Shown: positions 9,732 through 19,196, counted from the first letter of the stretch. The stretch: DNA of 64,000 nucleotides from Shinella granuli (GCF_004341885.1 NZ_SLVX01000013.1:62001-126000); one strand, 5' to 3'. The notes: a model not told the origin generated them from the letters alone. Translations and numbers: made by a program.

Positions 9732-9747
9732 TTAACCGGGCAGTAAC
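9732..9747 (+). promoter_or_regulatory. CtrA-like box upstream of the LytM-factor gene
   Basis: TTAA-CCGGGCA-GTAAC differs from the CtrA consensus TTAA-N7-TTAAC at one base and lies 42 bases before the start of the LysM/LytM lipoprotein gene, near the expected promoter. Such genes act at the division site, so CtrA control would make sense. Weaker than the box at 8897. Confidence 0.4.
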
Positions 9748-9788
9748 TCTAACGCGCTTTAATCGGTCCTCATCAAGTAGCGTACCGA

Positions 9789-11381
9789 TTGGGTAGTCAC
9801 ATGCGTAAGAGTGTATCGCCGAGTTTTGCCAGGACCGCGACCCGCCTCGTGGTTGCCGCCTTGCTGGCCAGCGTCGCGACCGGGTGCAGCTCGGACGTGT
9901 CCCGCTTTGGCGGCCTCTTCTCCTCCTCCGGTCAGGATAACATCACGACGAGCTCGGTCCCGCGCCGCACGCTGCTCGGCGGCAATCCGGTCCCGCGCGG
10001 CAATGTCGGCAACGGCCAGCAGTTCGCGACGGCCGACCAGCTCGGGTCGCGCGAGGAAGCGCTCAACCAGCCGTTCCCCGATCAGGGCGCCGTTTCCTAC
10101 GATCCGATCAACACCGCGACCACCGGCGGCTCCGGCACGCGGCTGGCGACGACGCCGATGAGCGTGCAGCGCGGCGAGCTTGCCGACCCGACCGCCGGCG
10201 CCCGCCAGGCCGCCGAGCGCGAGGTCGCCCTCGGCCAGCAGCTTCCCGAACGCAAGGCGAAGGCCATCGCGGAGGGTGCCGACACCCTGACGACGTCGAC
10301 CGTCAACAAGGGTAAGGCCGGCTGGTCGACGGCGAATGCGCCGGTCGTCATGCTGCGCCAGGGCGAAAGCGTGAAGACGCTCGCCAACCGTTATGGCGTG
10401 CCGGAAAAGGAAATCCTCGCTGCCAACAACCTCAAGCGCGCGTCGGATGCCGAGCCCGGCCAGAAGATCGTCATCCCGACCTTCAGCACCACGGCAAGCG
10501 CCGCCAAGGCCTCGACCGACAGCACGCTCAAGGTCGACAACAAGCTGCCGACGCCCGAGCGCAAGGGCGAGCAGAATGTCGCCATCCTGCCCACCACGTC
10601 CAGCCGTGAGAAGCTGAAGTCGGAAAGCGGCCAGACGAGTTCGAACGTCGCCGATGCCGGCGAAGGCAAGGGCAAGGGCAGCTATGAAGTGCAGCCGGGC
10701 GATTCGCTCGCCAAGATCGCCCGCAGCAACGGCGTCTCCGTCGATGCGCTGAAGAAGGCGAACGGGCTGACGACCGCATCGATCCGCATCGGCCAGAACC
10801 TCGTCATCCCGGCCGGCGGCAGCGTGGCCGCGGCTGAGACGACGACCGACAAGACGGTGACCGCATCGGTTCCGGCCAAGAAGGAAAAGGCCGTCGAGAC
10901 GGCGGAGAAGAAGCCGGAAGCCTACAAGGCGCCGGTGAAGACCGTCTCGGTCACGGAAGTGGCGGAAAAGTCCGATGTCACGGACGAAGCGCCCGAATCG
11001 ACCGGCATCGGCAAGTATCGCTGGCCGGTGCGCGGCGCGGTCATCGCCGGCTACGGCGCGAATGTCGAAGGCAACCGCAACGACGGCATCGACATTTCCG
11101 TCCCCGAGGGCACGCCGATCAAGGCCGCAGAGAACGGCGTGGTCATCTATGCCGGCTCCAGCCTGAAGGAACTCGGCAACGCCGTCCTCGTGCGCCATGA
11201 CGACGGCACGGTCACGGTCTACGGCCATGCCGGCGAACTCAACGTCCAGCGCGGCCAGAAGATCCAGCGCGGCCAGACCGTCGCCACCTCCGGCATGAGC
11301 GGCAACGCCACCCGTCCGAAGGTTCACTTCGAAGTGCGCAAGAACGCCACCCCGGTCAACCCGATGACCTTCCTGGAATAG
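9789..11381 (+). CDS. LysM/LytM (M23-like) lipoprotein, NlpD/DipM-type division factor
   Basis: A 530-residue envelope lipoprotein. The signal peptide ends in the lipobox LLASVATGC (Cys33). Two LysM peptidoglycan-binding modules follow (about 187-231 and 299-342), then an Ala/Lys-rich linker and a C-terminal M23/LytM domain (410-530). In the LytM domain the first metal ligand is Asn431 (RNDGIDIS) where peptidases have His, and the HxH motif is KVH (511-513). Two of the usual zinc ligands are thus missing, as in NlpD and EnvC, which activate amidases rather than cut themselves. An amidase-activator role at the septum is inferred. The start may be ATG 9789 or 9801. A strong terminator follows. 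Confidence 0.88.
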   Translation: MGSHMRKSVSPSFARTATRLVVAALLASVATGCSSDVSRFGGLFSSSGQDNITTSSVPRRTLLGGNPVPRGNVGNGQQFATADQLGSREEALNQPFPDQGAVSYDPINTATTGGSGTRLATTPMSVQRGELADPTAGARQAAEREVALGQQLPERKAKAIAEGADTLTTSTVNKGKAGWSTANAPVVMLRQGESVKTLANRYGVPEKEILAANNLKRASDAEPGQKIVIPTFSTTASAAKASTDSTLKVDNKLPTPERKGEQNVAILPTTSSREKLKSESGQTSSNVADAGEGKGKGSYEVQPGDSLAKIARSNGVSVDALKKANGLTTASIRIGQNLVIPAGGSVAAAETTTDKTVTASVPAKKEKAVETAEKKPEAYKAPVKTVSVTEVAEKSDVTDEAPESTGIGKYRWPVRGAVIAGYGANVEGNRNDGIDISVPEGTPIKAAENGVVIYAGSSLKELGNAVLVRHDDGTVTVYGHAGELNVQRGQKIQRGQTVATSGMSGNATRPKVHFEVRKNATPVNPMTFLE

Positions 11382-11400
11382 GGACGATCGTCCGCGAGAA

Positions 11401-11437
11401 AAACAGAAAGGCCCGGCTCGACCGGGCCTTTCTGTTT
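11401..11437 (+). terminator. Rho-independent terminator after the LytM-factor gene
   Basis: A perfect 16-bp stem (AAACAGAAAGGCCCGG and its complement) closes a CTCGA loop and ends in TTTCTGTTT. It begins 20 bases after the stop codon. The near-symmetric A-rich and T-rich flanks mean it could also work on the minus strand. Confidence 0.9.
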
Positions 11438-11441
11438 CCGA

Positions 11442-11700
11442 CAATGCCGTCCGACCTCTCCTCCGTCACGTTCGGGCCTGCCGACCATCCGCCCAAGGGT
11501 AAGTCGCGGATGTGGACCCTCGGCTCAAGGCCGAGGATGACGTTGGGGGTGGGGCGCCTCGGGTTGCCGACAAAGGCACGGAACCGCTCCTTCGTCATGG
11601 TCGGGCTTGACCCGACCATCCATGCCGCAGGCACGTCGGTTGATCCTTGGCGAAGGCCGAGGGTGACGGTCGAGGATGAGCGGCAGACGGAGGCCCGGCT
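11442..11700. repeat. Cluster of short rhizobial palindromic repeats
   Basis: No gene is seen in these 260 bases. They hold several units of one palindromic theme: CCTCGGC-TCAAG-GCCGAGG (11518-11536), ATGGTCGGG-CTTGA-CCCGACCAT (11597-11619) and a partial CGAAGGCCGAGGGTGACG near 11650. The core CGGGCTTGACCCG recurs at 40534-40568 before recJ. These are dispersed intergenic repeats rather than regulatory sites of one gene. Confidence 0.65.
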
Positions 11701-11711
11701 CGCTGCCTTTC

Positions 11712-12581
11712 TCATTTGACGAGCGGCTTGCCCAGCCTGCCTGCAAGGTCCTGCACATATTGCCAGGCGACGCGGCCGGAGCGGGAGCCGCGGGTCGTCG
11801 ACCATTCCAGCGCCTCGGCGTGCAACTGCTCTGCCGGGATGTCGAGGTCGAAATGCCGCGCATAGCCGTCGATCATTTCGAGATAGTCGGCCTGGCTGCA
11901 CTTGTAGAAGCCGAGCCAGAGGCCGAAGCGGTCGGAGAGCGAGACCTTCTCCTCCACCGCCTCCGACGGGTTGATCGCCGTCGACTGCTCGTTCTCCATC
12001 ATGTCGCGCGGCAGGAGATGCCGGCGGTTGGAGGTGGCGTAGAGCAGCACATTGTCCGGACGGCCTTCCACGCCCCCGTCGAGCGCCGCCTTCAGCGACT
12101 TGTAGGACGTGTCATCATGGTCGAAGGACAGGTCGTCGCAGAAGATGATGACCGGGCAGGGTGCTTCCTTGAGGATGTCCATCAAGGCCGGCAGCGTGGC
12201 AATGTCCTCGCGGTGCACCTCCACCAGCTTCAGCCCGCTTCCCGCCTCCTTGGCGGCCAGCGCGTGGACGGATTTGACCAGCGACGACTTGCCCATGCCG
12301 CGCGCGCCCCACAGCAGCACGTTGTTGGCGGGCAGGCCGCGGGCAAAGCGCAGCGTGTTGTCGACGAGGATGTCGCGGACATGGTCGACGCCGCGGATCA
12401 GGTCGATCTCGATGCGGTTCGGCCGCCTGACCGGCTGGAGGTGCTGGCGGGCCGGCGACCAGACGAACACCTCCGCGGCATTCCAGTCGTTGACGGCGGG
12501 GGCGGGGCCGGCGAGGCGTTCCAGCGCGGCGTTGATGCGGCCGATTTCGGCGAGCAAGAGCTTGACGTGATCTTCCTGCAA
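11712..12581 (-). CDS. DUF815-family AAA ATPase
   Basis: A 289-residue P-loop ATPase: LLWGARGMGKSSLVKSV is Walker A, VIIFCDDLSF Walker B, and VLLYATSNRRHLLPRD the sensor-1 region. This order and the RFGLWLGFYKCSQADYL segment match the DUF815 family, whose cellular role is poorly known. The TTG start was chosen because AGGAG lies 7-8 bases before it; an ATG five codons upstream (12596) would place that ribosome site inside the coding region. It is transcribed away from yajC and faces the LytM-factor terminator. Confidence 0.88.
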   Translation of the reverse strand: MQEDHVKLLLAEIGRINAALERLAGPAPAVNDWNAAEVFVWSPARQHLQPVRRPNRIEIDLIRGVDHVRDILVDNTLRFARGLPANNVLLWGARGMGKSSLVKSVHALAAKEAGSGLKLVEVHREDIATLPALMDILKEAPCPVIIFCDDLSFDHDDTSYKSLKAALDGGVEGRPDNVLLYATSNRRHLLPRDMMENEQSTAINPSEAVEEKVSLSDRFGLWLGFYKCSQADYLEMIDGYARHFDLDIPAEQLHAEALEWSTTRGSRSGRVAWQYVQDLAGRLGKPLVK

Positions 12582-12764
12582 TTTCTTTCTCCTCATGCGT
12601 CCCTGCCGGGTAGCATGCGGCGCCGGGTCGCGAAAAGGGGGAAAGCGCTTGAAAACAGGCCGCTTCGCAAGGTCGTGTGTTGCATTCAAGGCCCGCTTGC
12701 CTATATTCCGGCAACCGAAACGGCCCCGCAGGCCGCACGAATTCACGATTTCAAGGAGTAGTTG

Positions 12765-13097
12765 ATGTTCATTACCGAGGCCTTCGCGCAGACGGCACCC
12801 GGCGGGGCAGGCGGCGCAGACATTCTCATGTCGGTCCTGCCGTTCCTGTTGATCTTCGTGGTGATGTATTTCCTCATCATCCGCCCGCAGCGCGCTGCCA
12901 TGAAGCGTCGCGATGAGCTTCTGAAGAACATCCGCCGCGGCGACCAGGTCGTCACCGGCGGCGGCATCGTCGGCAAGGTCACCAAGGTCGTCGACGACAA
13001 CGAACTCGAAGTCGAGATCGCCGAAGGCATCAAGATCCGCGTCGTGCGCAGCGGCGTCAGCGAAGTCCGCGTCAAGGGCGAGCCCGTCAAGGAATGA
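12765..13097 (+). CDS. yajC: Preprotein translocase subunit YajC
   Basis: Small membrane partner of SecDF in the Sec holotranslocon. The 110 residues contain one membrane helix (SVLPFLLIFVVMYFLIIRPQ) followed by the conserved RRDELLKNIRRGDQVVTGGGIVGKV. AAGGAG lies 7 bases before the ATG. A possible TTG one codon earlier is ignored. It precedes secDF by under 100 bases, the normal arrangement. Confidence 0.96.
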   Translation: MFITEAFAQTAPGGAGGADILMSVLPFLLIFVVMYFLIIRPQRAAMKRRDELLKNIRRGDQVVTGGGIVGKVTKVVDDNELEVEIAEGIKIRVVRSGVSEVRVKGEPVKE

Positions 13098-13185
13098 CTT
13101 GGCCTGCCGCCTGGCCGGGCTGATCCCCGGCCGGACGGCCCGACTGGTTTTCAGCCGGCGGCGCGCCGGATTAGTCGAGATCGCG

Positions 13186-15693
13186 ATGCAGCCATCCGCC
13201 CGCTGGAAGACCTTTTCCCTCTGGCTCGTCCTTGCGGCGAGCCTTCTTGTCCTTCTGCCGAGCCTTCTGCCTGCCCGCCTCACCGCAGGCCTTCCCGGCT
13301 GGATGACGGACCACCGCCTCGTTCCCGGCCTCGACCTCACCGGCGGCTCCCGCCTCGTGCTGGAGATCTCGCGCAGCGACATCGCCGCCGAGCACCTGCG
13401 CGCCGCCGTCGAGACCATCGGCAACACCCTGCGCGCCGCGCGCATTCCCCACAGCGACCTCAACGGCGCGGAAGACACGATCGACGTCACCGTGACGGCG
13501 CCCGACCGTCTCGACGCGGCCCGCACCGCGCTCACCGGCCTCGGCCTCGGCGCGCTCAGCGAGCCGGAAAGCGGCAAGTTCCGCATCGTGCTTGCCGCCG
13601 ATGCCGTGGACAGCGCCGCAAGCGCGGCTTCGCTCGGCGCCGTCGATGCGGTGCGTCGCCGCGTCGAGAGCCTCGACATTCCCGAACTCCTCGTCGGGCG
13701 CGGCGAGCATGACCGCATCGTCGTCGCCATGCCGGGCCTCACCGACCCGCAGCGCGTCAAGGACATGCTGGCGACGGTCGGCAAGCTTTCCGCCCGCCTC
13801 GTCGACGACGGCGTGCCGGTCGACACGGCCATCGAGGACGGCGTGCCGGCAGGCTCCGAAGTGCTCTACTCCACCGGCGAGCCGCCGGTCGGCTATGTCG
13901 TGCGGCAGGACGATCTCTTCACCGCCGTGGATGTCGCCTCGGCCGAGCCTGCGGCCAATGACGAGCCCTTCATCGAATTCGTGCTGAAGGCGGATGCCGC
14001 CGAACGGCTTGCCGCCTTCACGCGGGAGAACAGCGGGCGCACCATCGCCATCCTGCTCGACGGCCAGGTGATCTCGACCTCGCGCATCCAGGGCGCCATC
14101 ACCGACGGCGTCGGCCGCCTTTCCGGCGATTTCGACGCGCAAGGGGCGGCGAACCTCGCGCGCATCATCGCCAGCGGCCCGCTGCCCGCCCCGCTCACCA
14201 TCATCGAGGAGCGCTCGATCGAGCCGGCGCTCGGCACGACCTCCGGCACGACGGTCATCATCGCGCTCACCGTCGCCATCGTCGCCGTCGTTGCCTTCAT
14301 GACCTTCTTCTACGGCGTGCTCGGCGTCATCGCCTCCTTGTCGCTGGCCTTCGCCATGGTCCTCTCCTTCGCGGTGCTGGCGCTTGTCGGCGCGCCGGTC
14401 TCGCTGTCGATGATCGCAGGCATGGTGCTGACCGTCGGCATCACGGTCGATGCCAGCGTACTGATCTTCGAGCGCATCCGCGAGGAGGTTAAGGGCGGAC
14501 GGGAGCTCTCCCGGTCGGTCTTGATCGGCTTCCGCCGTGCCCGTGCCACGGTGCTCGATGCCTCCGTCACCATGTTCATCGCCATCGCGGTGCTCTTCCT
14601 GCTTTCGGCAGCTCCCGTGCGCGCCTTCGCGCTTGCCGTCGGCATCGGCCTTTTCGCGACGCTCATCACCACCTTCACGCTGACGCGCCGCCTTGTCACC
14701 GTCTGGCTCAACCGCAGCCACGCGACGCACCTGCCGAAGGGCGTGCGCACCGGCCTCTTCGACCGCCTCAACCTGCGCTTCATGGCGGTGCGCAACGGCG
14801 TCTTCCTGCTGACGGCGGTGCTTTCGCTCGCCATTGCCGGCCTGCTCGTCGCCGGCAAGCTCAAGCTCGGCATCGATTTTACCGGCGGCGCGGCGCTGGA
14901 AGTGCAGGCGAAGGCCGGCAATGCCGATCTCGACGACATCACCGCCCGCCTGAACGATGCCGGCGTGGACGTGCTGACCGTCACGAAACGACGCGACGCG
15001 CGCCATGCGCTGGTGCGGCTGACATCGGCGGGCGAGGGCGAGAACGCCGAGCAGACCTCCGTGCTGGTCGCCCGCGGCGAGCTGGAGGACGATTACGACT
15101 TCCGCCGCGTCGAGGTGGTCGGCCCGGCGATTTCCGGCGAACTGATCGACACGGCGACGCTCGGCTTCGTCGTCGGCCTGCTTGCGCTGGTCGCCTATAT
15201 CTGGATCCGCTTCGAATGGCATTTCGCCATCGGCGCGATCATCGCGCTGGCGCATGACGTGTTCTTCACGCTCGGCTTCCTGGCGCTGGCCAAGATCGAG
15301 TTCAACGTGACCGCCGTCGCCGCGCTGCTGACGGTCGCCGGCTATTCGCTGAACGACACGATGGTCGTCTACGATCGCATCCGCGAGAATCTCCGGCATT
15401 TCAAGCAGATGCCGCTGCCGATCCTGATCGACGACGCGATCAACCGCACGCTGTCGCGCACCGTGCTGACATCGGCGACCACGCTGATCGCGCTGGCCGC
15501 GCTCGCGCTCTTCGGCGGCGAGGCGATCGGCACCTTCGCGCTGACGCTGCTCTTTGGGGTGGCGATCGGCACCATATCCTCTATCTACATTGCCGGACCG
15601 ATCCTCATCCTGTTCCGCCTGCAGCCGGAGCGCTACCGCCCGGGCAAGGGCGGCAAGGGGCCGGTCACGGAGGCGACGGGAGCCAATGGCTAA
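13186..15693 (+). CDS. secDF: Protein translocase SecD-SecF fusion
   Basis: Proton-driven Sec accessory protein that pulls substrates through at the periplasmic side. It is one chain of 835 residues: a SecD half with first helix (FSLWLVLAASLLVLLPSLL), the VPGLDLTGGSRLVLEI signature, a P1 domain and five membrane segments, then a SecF half beginning near LNLRFMAVRNGVFLL with LGIDFTGGAALEVQ and five more helices including GYSLNDTMVVYDRIREN. SecDF fusions are usual in this order. ATG 13186 was chosen because the protein body starts there; the frame is open 29 codons further upstream. Confidence 0.95.
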   Translation: MQPSARWKTFSLWLVLAASLLVLLPSLLPARLTAGLPGWMTDHRLVPGLDLTGGSRLVLEISRSDIAAEHLRAAVETIGNTLRAARIPHSDLNGAEDTIDVTVTAPDRLDAARTALTGLGLGALSEPESGKFRIVLAADAVDSAASAASLGAVDAVRRRVESLDIPELLVGRGEHDRIVVAMPGLTDPQRVKDMLATVGKLSARLVDDGVPVDTAIEDGVPAGSEVLYSTGEPPVGYVVRQDDLFTAVDVASAEPAANDEPFIEFVLKADAAERLAAFTRENSGRTIAILLDGQVISTSRIQGAITDGVGRLSGDFDAQGAANLARIIASGPLPAPLTIIEERSIEPALGTTSGTTVIIALTVAIVAVVAFMTFFYGVLGVIASLSLAFAMVLSFAVLALVGAPVSLSMIAGMVLTVGITVDASVLIFERIREEVKGGRELSRSVLIGFRRARATVLDASVTMFIAIAVLFLLSAAPVRAFALAVGIGLFATLITTFTLTRRLVTVWLNRSHATHLPKGVRTGLFDRLNLRFMAVRNGVFLLTAVLSLAIAGLLVAGKLKLGIDFTGGAALEVQAKAGNADLDDITARLNDAGVDVLTVTKRRDARHALVRLTSAGEGENAEQTSVLVARGELEDDYDFRRVEVVGPAISGELIDTATLGFVVGLLALVAYIWIRFEWHFAIGAIIALAHDVFFTLGFLALAKIEFNVTAVAALLTVAGYSLNDTMVVYDRIRENLRHFKQMPLPILIDDAINRTLSRTVLTSATTLIALAALALFGGEAIGTFALTLLFGVAIGTISSIYIAGPILILFRLQPERYRPGKGGKGPVTEATGANG

Positions 15694-16072
15694 AGGCATC
15701 GAAATCCGGGAGGCGCATTTCCCCGGGCGTGCGCCGATCGACGCATATGGCAATGGCGGTTTCCGCTTCGCCGACATGTCGCATCGCGGTTCCATCCTCT
15801 GCCTGCCCTCGGGCATCCACGGCTGGGACAAGGAGGAGGGCACGCCGCTGACGGTGGCCGACCTCCAGCGCGTGCTGGACGAGGCCGGCGAGATCGAGGT
15901 GCTGCTCGTCGGCACCGGCAGGGAGATCCGTCCGCTCTCGGCCGAGATCAAGGCGGCCCTCACGGAGCGCAAGGTCCGCTCCGACCCGATGAGCACGGGC
16001 GCCGCCGTGCGCACGTTCAATGTCATGCTCGCCGAGAGCCGGGCCGTCGCCGCCGCGCTCATCGCGGTATGA
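15686..16072 (+). CDS. Mth938-like domain protein (NDUFAF3-related fold)
   Basis: A 128-residue protein with the Mth938/DUF498 fold: IDAYGNGGFRFADMSHRGSILCLPSGIHGWD, then VLLVGTGREIRPL, then MSTGAAVRTFNVMLAESRAVAAALIAV. Human NDUFAF3, a complex I assembly factor, belongs to this superfamily. It overlaps the secDF stop by 8 bases and is followed 22 bases later by a phytoene-synthase-like gene of the NDUFAF6 type. Two putative complex I assembly relatives in tandem suggest a respiratory role; that is inference. Confidence 0.88.
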   Translation: MAKGIEIREAHFPGRAPIDAYGNGGFRFADMSHRGSILCLPSGIHGWDKEEGTPLTVADLQRVLDEAGEIEVLLVGTGREIRPLSAEIKAALTERKVRSDPMSTGAAVRTFNVMLAESRAVAAALIAV

Positions 16073-16094
16073 TACGGAAAACGGTATTCTCGAC

Positions 16095-16949
16095 GTGACC
16101 GATACGCGGCAAGCCCATTACGCGCACTGTCTGACGATGCTTCGCGAGACCGATCGCGACCGCTATCTCGCCTGCCTGCTGGCCCCGGCGGAAAAGCGTG
16201 GCGCGCTCGCCGCGCTCTACGCCTTCAATGCCGAGATCGCCCGCGTGCGCGACGTGGTGCGCGAGGCGCTGCCCGGCGAGATCCGCCTGCAATGGTGGCG
16301 CGACGTGCTGGACGGCACCGCCGAGGGCGACGCCATGGCCAACCCGCTCGCCGCGGGCCTGATGGCCTGCGTCGAGGAGCATCGGTTGCCCGTCGCCGTG
16401 CTGACGGACATGACCGAGGCGCGCATCTTCGACGTCTACAACGATCCGATGGAAAGCCGGGCGGCATTCGAAGGTTATGCCGGCGAAACCGCCTCGGCGC
16501 TGATCCAGCTCGCAAGCCTCATCCTCGATCCGGCAGGGGCGCCTGCATCGGCCGAGGCCGCCGGCCATGCCGGCGTGGCGCAGACCGTTGCGGGCACCCT
16601 CCTGATGCTGCCGATCCACCGGCGGCGCGGCCAGGTCTACCTGCCGGCCGATCTTCTCGCCGCCACGGGCCTGACGCCGGAAGCCCTGCTCGCCGGCAAC
16701 GACGCGGCCGCGGCCGCGCGCGCGGTGGATGCCTTCGTCGGCCTCGGCCGGGAGCATCTCGCCAAGGCGCGGGCCGCAGGCGGCATTTCACCGGCCAATC
16801 GACCGGCCTTTTTGCCGGTCGCCCTCGTTTCGCCTATACTGGATGCAGTGGAGAAGGCCGGCGCGGCGGCACTGGAGCGTTCCCTCCAGCCCGCCCAGTG
16901 GCGGCGGCAGTGGTGGATGTGGCGGGCGCTGCGCCGCGGCCCGTTCTAA
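16095..16949 (+). CDS. Squalene/phytoene synthase-like protein, NDUFAF6-type
   Basis: A 284-residue protein of the trans-isoprenyl diphosphate synthase fold: RDRYLACLLAPAEKRGALAALYAFNAEIARVRDVVREALPGEIRLQWWRDVL, then GYAGETASALIQLA. Real phytoene synthases carry two Asp-rich motifs that bind diphosphate-magnesium; here the first position reads FNAEIARVRD and a full DxxxD motif is absent. That pattern fits the NDUFAF6-like complex I assembly group rather than carotenoid or hopanoid synthesis. Start GTG 16095 is chosen (MTDTRQAHY). It follows the Mth938-like gene closely. Confidence 0.8.
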   Translation: MTDTRQAHYAHCLTMLRETDRDRYLACLLAPAEKRGALAALYAFNAEIARVRDVVREALPGEIRLQWWRDVLDGTAEGDAMANPLAAGLMACVEEHRLPVAVLTDMTEARIFDVYNDPMESRAAFEGYAGETASALIQLASLILDPAGAPASAEAAGHAGVAQTVAGTLLMLPIHRRRGQVYLPADLLAATGLTPEALLAGNDAAAAARAVDAFVGLGREHLAKARAAGGISPANRPAFLPVALVSPILDAVEKAGAAALERSLQPAQWRRQWWMWRALRRGPF

Positions 16950-17063
16950 GGCGCGTCGCGATCCTTCGGACTTGTTGCCCGCTCAGGCACCTGGCAGGAC
17001 GCAAAACTGGCGCAAGCCTTGTCCGCTACAGCGACAGGACGTTTTTCGGGAGGAGTCGCGCCG

Positions 17064-17516
17064 ATGCTCTGGACCATCACCATCGTCTGCCTGCTTTTGG
17101 CCGGCCTCGTCTTCCGCCAGGTGTTTCGCCGGGAGGAGGAGCAGGAGATGGCCGGCGAGGATGCCGGGCTTGCGATCCTCGAATTCGGCCGGGCCTTCCC
17201 CGACGAGGCGATCCGCGAGGTCATCACCACGGCGGACGGCCGCACGGTGTTCCTGCGCCTGCACGACGGCAAGGCCGGCTGCATGCATGCTCATGGCCAC
17301 CACTATTCCTGCCACCGGATCGAACCCGGCACCGTGCGCGTCGAAAGCGCCGGCCCGAAGCGCCTCACCGTGAAATTCGCCAATGCCGCCTTCGAGGGCG
17401 GCGTCTTCGAGTTCCGCGACGAGCGGGAGGCCGCGGAGGTTTCCCTCTGGCTGCTCGGCAGCTTCATGCCGGCGGTGGCCGGGCTTGGACCGGAGGCCGC
17501 AGGCCGACCGGTTTGA
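17064..17516 (+). CDS. Membrane-anchored small protein, function unknown
   Basis: A 150-residue protein with one N-terminal hydrophobic helix (MLWTITIVCLLLAGLVFRQVF), a short charged stretch and a soluble domain (LRLHDGKAGCMHAHGHHYSCHRIEPGTVRVE). The cluster of His and Cys in CMHAHGHHYSCH could bind a metal. GGGAGGAG lies 8 bases upstream of the ATG. I do not recognise a family. It stands between the NDUFAF6-like gene and the convergent trmFO. Confidence 0.7.
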   Translation: MLWTITIVCLLLAGLVFRQVFRREEEQEMAGEDAGLAILEFGRAFPDEAIREVITTADGRTVFLRLHDGKAGCMHAHGHHYSCHRIEPGTVRVESAGPKRLTVKFANAAFEGGVFEFRDEREAAEVSLWLLGSFMPAVAGLGPEAAGRPV

Positions 17517-17726
17517 AGGCAGGGCAATCGCATATGGCACGTCGTTGCGGTTTTGCCTTCTCCCCGCGGGGAGAAGGCGGCCCGAAGGGCCGGATGAGGG
17601 AGCGCGTGCCATCTTTCGCCACTGCCGCGATGTTCTGCCCGCGCGGGAGGGGCAGGAGGCGCGCTCCGGGCCTTATATGCATATCCTGATCTCGAAGGTG
17701 AGGCGGCAGCCACGCCCGGCCGGGAA

Positions 17727-19136
17727 TCAGCGGCCGAGCCAGCGGGCGCAGTCTTCGAGCGCGCGGGCGGCCGTCGCCTGCTTCTTGGCGAGGGCCTTGT
17801 CCTTGCCGCGGAACCGCTTCATGCCTTCCGGCTTCGTCACCGTGCCCGGCTCCAGCGGCGGGAACAGGCCGAAATTGATGTTCATCGGCTGGAAGGAGCG
17901 TTTGCCCGGCTCGTCGTCCGAAACGATGTGGCCGCCGGTGATGTGGCCGAGCAGCGAGCCGAAGGCCGTGGTTTCCGGCGGCAGCGACGGCGTTTCGCCG
18001 CGCCGTTCGGCAACCGCGAAGCGGCCGGCGAGCAGGCCGATGCTGGCGCTCTCCACATAGCCCTCGCAACCGGTGATCTGACCGGCGAAACGCAGGCCCG
18101 GGCGGCCCTTCAGCGTCAGCGAGCGGTCAAGCAGCGTCGGCGAGTTGATGTAGGTGTTGCGGTGCAGGCCGCCGAGGCGGGCGAATTCCGCATTCTGGAG
18201 GCCGGGGATCAGGCGGAAGATCTCTGCCTGCGCGCCGTATTTCAGCTTCGTCTGGAAGCCGACCATGTTGTAGAGCGTGCCGAGCGCATTGTCCTGCCGC
18301 AACTGCACGACGGCATAGGGCTTGACCGTCGGATTGTGCGCATTGGTGAGGCCCATCGGCTTCATCGGCCCGTGGCGCAGCGTCTCGCGGCCGCGCTCCG
18401 CCATCACCTCGATCGGCAGGCAGCCGTCGAAATAGGGCGTGCCTTCCCATTCCTTGAAGCCCGTCGTGTCGCCGGCAATCAGGGCGTCGATGAAGGCATT
18501 GTACTGCGCCTCGTCCATCGGGCAGTTGATGTAGTCCTTGCCCGTGCCGCCGGGGCCGACCTTGTCGTAGCGCGACTGGAACCAGCAGATGTCCATGTCG
18601 ACGCTGGCCGTGTGCACGATCGGCGCGATGGCATCGAAGAAGGCGAGCGAATCGGCGCCGGTGCGTTCCTGGATCGCCGCGGCGAGCGAGGGGGCGGTGA
18701 GCGGCCCGGTGGCGATGATCGCCTGGTCCCAAGCATCGGGCGGCAGGCCGGTGACTTCCTCGCGCGTGATGGTGATCAGCGGGTGGCTTTCGAGCGCGGC
18801 GGTGACGGCGGCGGAAAAACCGTCGCGGTCGACGGCGAGCGCGCCGCCGGCCGGCACCTGGCTGGCATCGGCCGCGCGCATGATCAGCGAACCGGCGAGC
18901 CGCATTTCGGCGTGCAGCACGCCGACGGCATTGCTGGTCGCGTCGTCCGAGCGGAAGGAGTTGGAACAGACGAGCTCGGCAAGGCCGTCCGTCTTGTGGG
19001 CATCCGTGCCGCGCACGCCGCGCATTTCATGCAGGATGACGGGGACGCCGTTTTCGGCGATCTGCCAGGCGGCTTCCGAGCCGGCAAGGCCGCCGCCGAT
19101 GACGTGGATGGGAGCGAGGGAGGAGGTCTGTGTCAT
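17727..19136 (-). CDS. trmFO: Folate-dependent tRNA (uracil-54) methyltransferase TrmFO
   Basis: Makes ribothymidine-54 in tRNA using methylenetetrahydrofolate and FADH2. The 469-residue protein has the N-terminal FAD motif [20 protein letters not shown], the CSNSFRSDD motif with the conserved Cys, and the C-terminal NINFGLFPP segment, all diagnostic of TrmFO (formerly Gid). Convergent with the upstream plus-strand genes. Confidence 0.95.
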   Translation of the reverse strand: MTQTSSLAPIHVIGGGLAGSEAAWQIAENGVPVILHEMRGVRGTDAHKTDGLAELVCSNSFRSDDATSNAVGVLHAEMRLAGSLIMRAADASQVPAGGALAVDRDGFSAAVTAALESHPLITITREEVTGLPPDAWDQAIIATGPLTAPSLAAAIQERTGADSLAFFDAIAPIVHTASVDMDICWFQSRYDKVGPGGTGKDYINCPMDEAQYNAFIDALIAGDTTGFKEWEGTPYFDGCLPIEVMAERGRETLRHGPMKPMGLTNAHNPTVKPYAVVQLRQDNALGTLYNMVGFQTKLKYGAQAEIFRLIPGLQNAEFARLGGLHRNTYINSPTLLDRSLTLKGRPGLRFAGQITGCEGYVESASIGLLAGRFAVAERRGETPSLPPETTAFGSLLGHITGGHIVSDDEPGKRSFQPMNINFGLFPPLEPGTVTKPEGMKRFRGKDKALAKKQATAARALEDCARWLGR

Positions 19137-19196
19137 GGGCGGTTCGTTACCATGCCCGCGGGCTGCTTTCCATCACGGAGATGCAAAAGCCCGAAT

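Noticed and set aside
13171-16062. A long minus-strand frame opposite secDF
   Set aside because: Antisense shadow of secDF with Asp/Arg/Gly-rich low-complexity translation.
16095-16949. Phytoene or squalene synthase of a carotenoid/hopanoid pathway
   Set aside because: The Asp-rich motifs are not intact and no other terpenoid gene is nearby.
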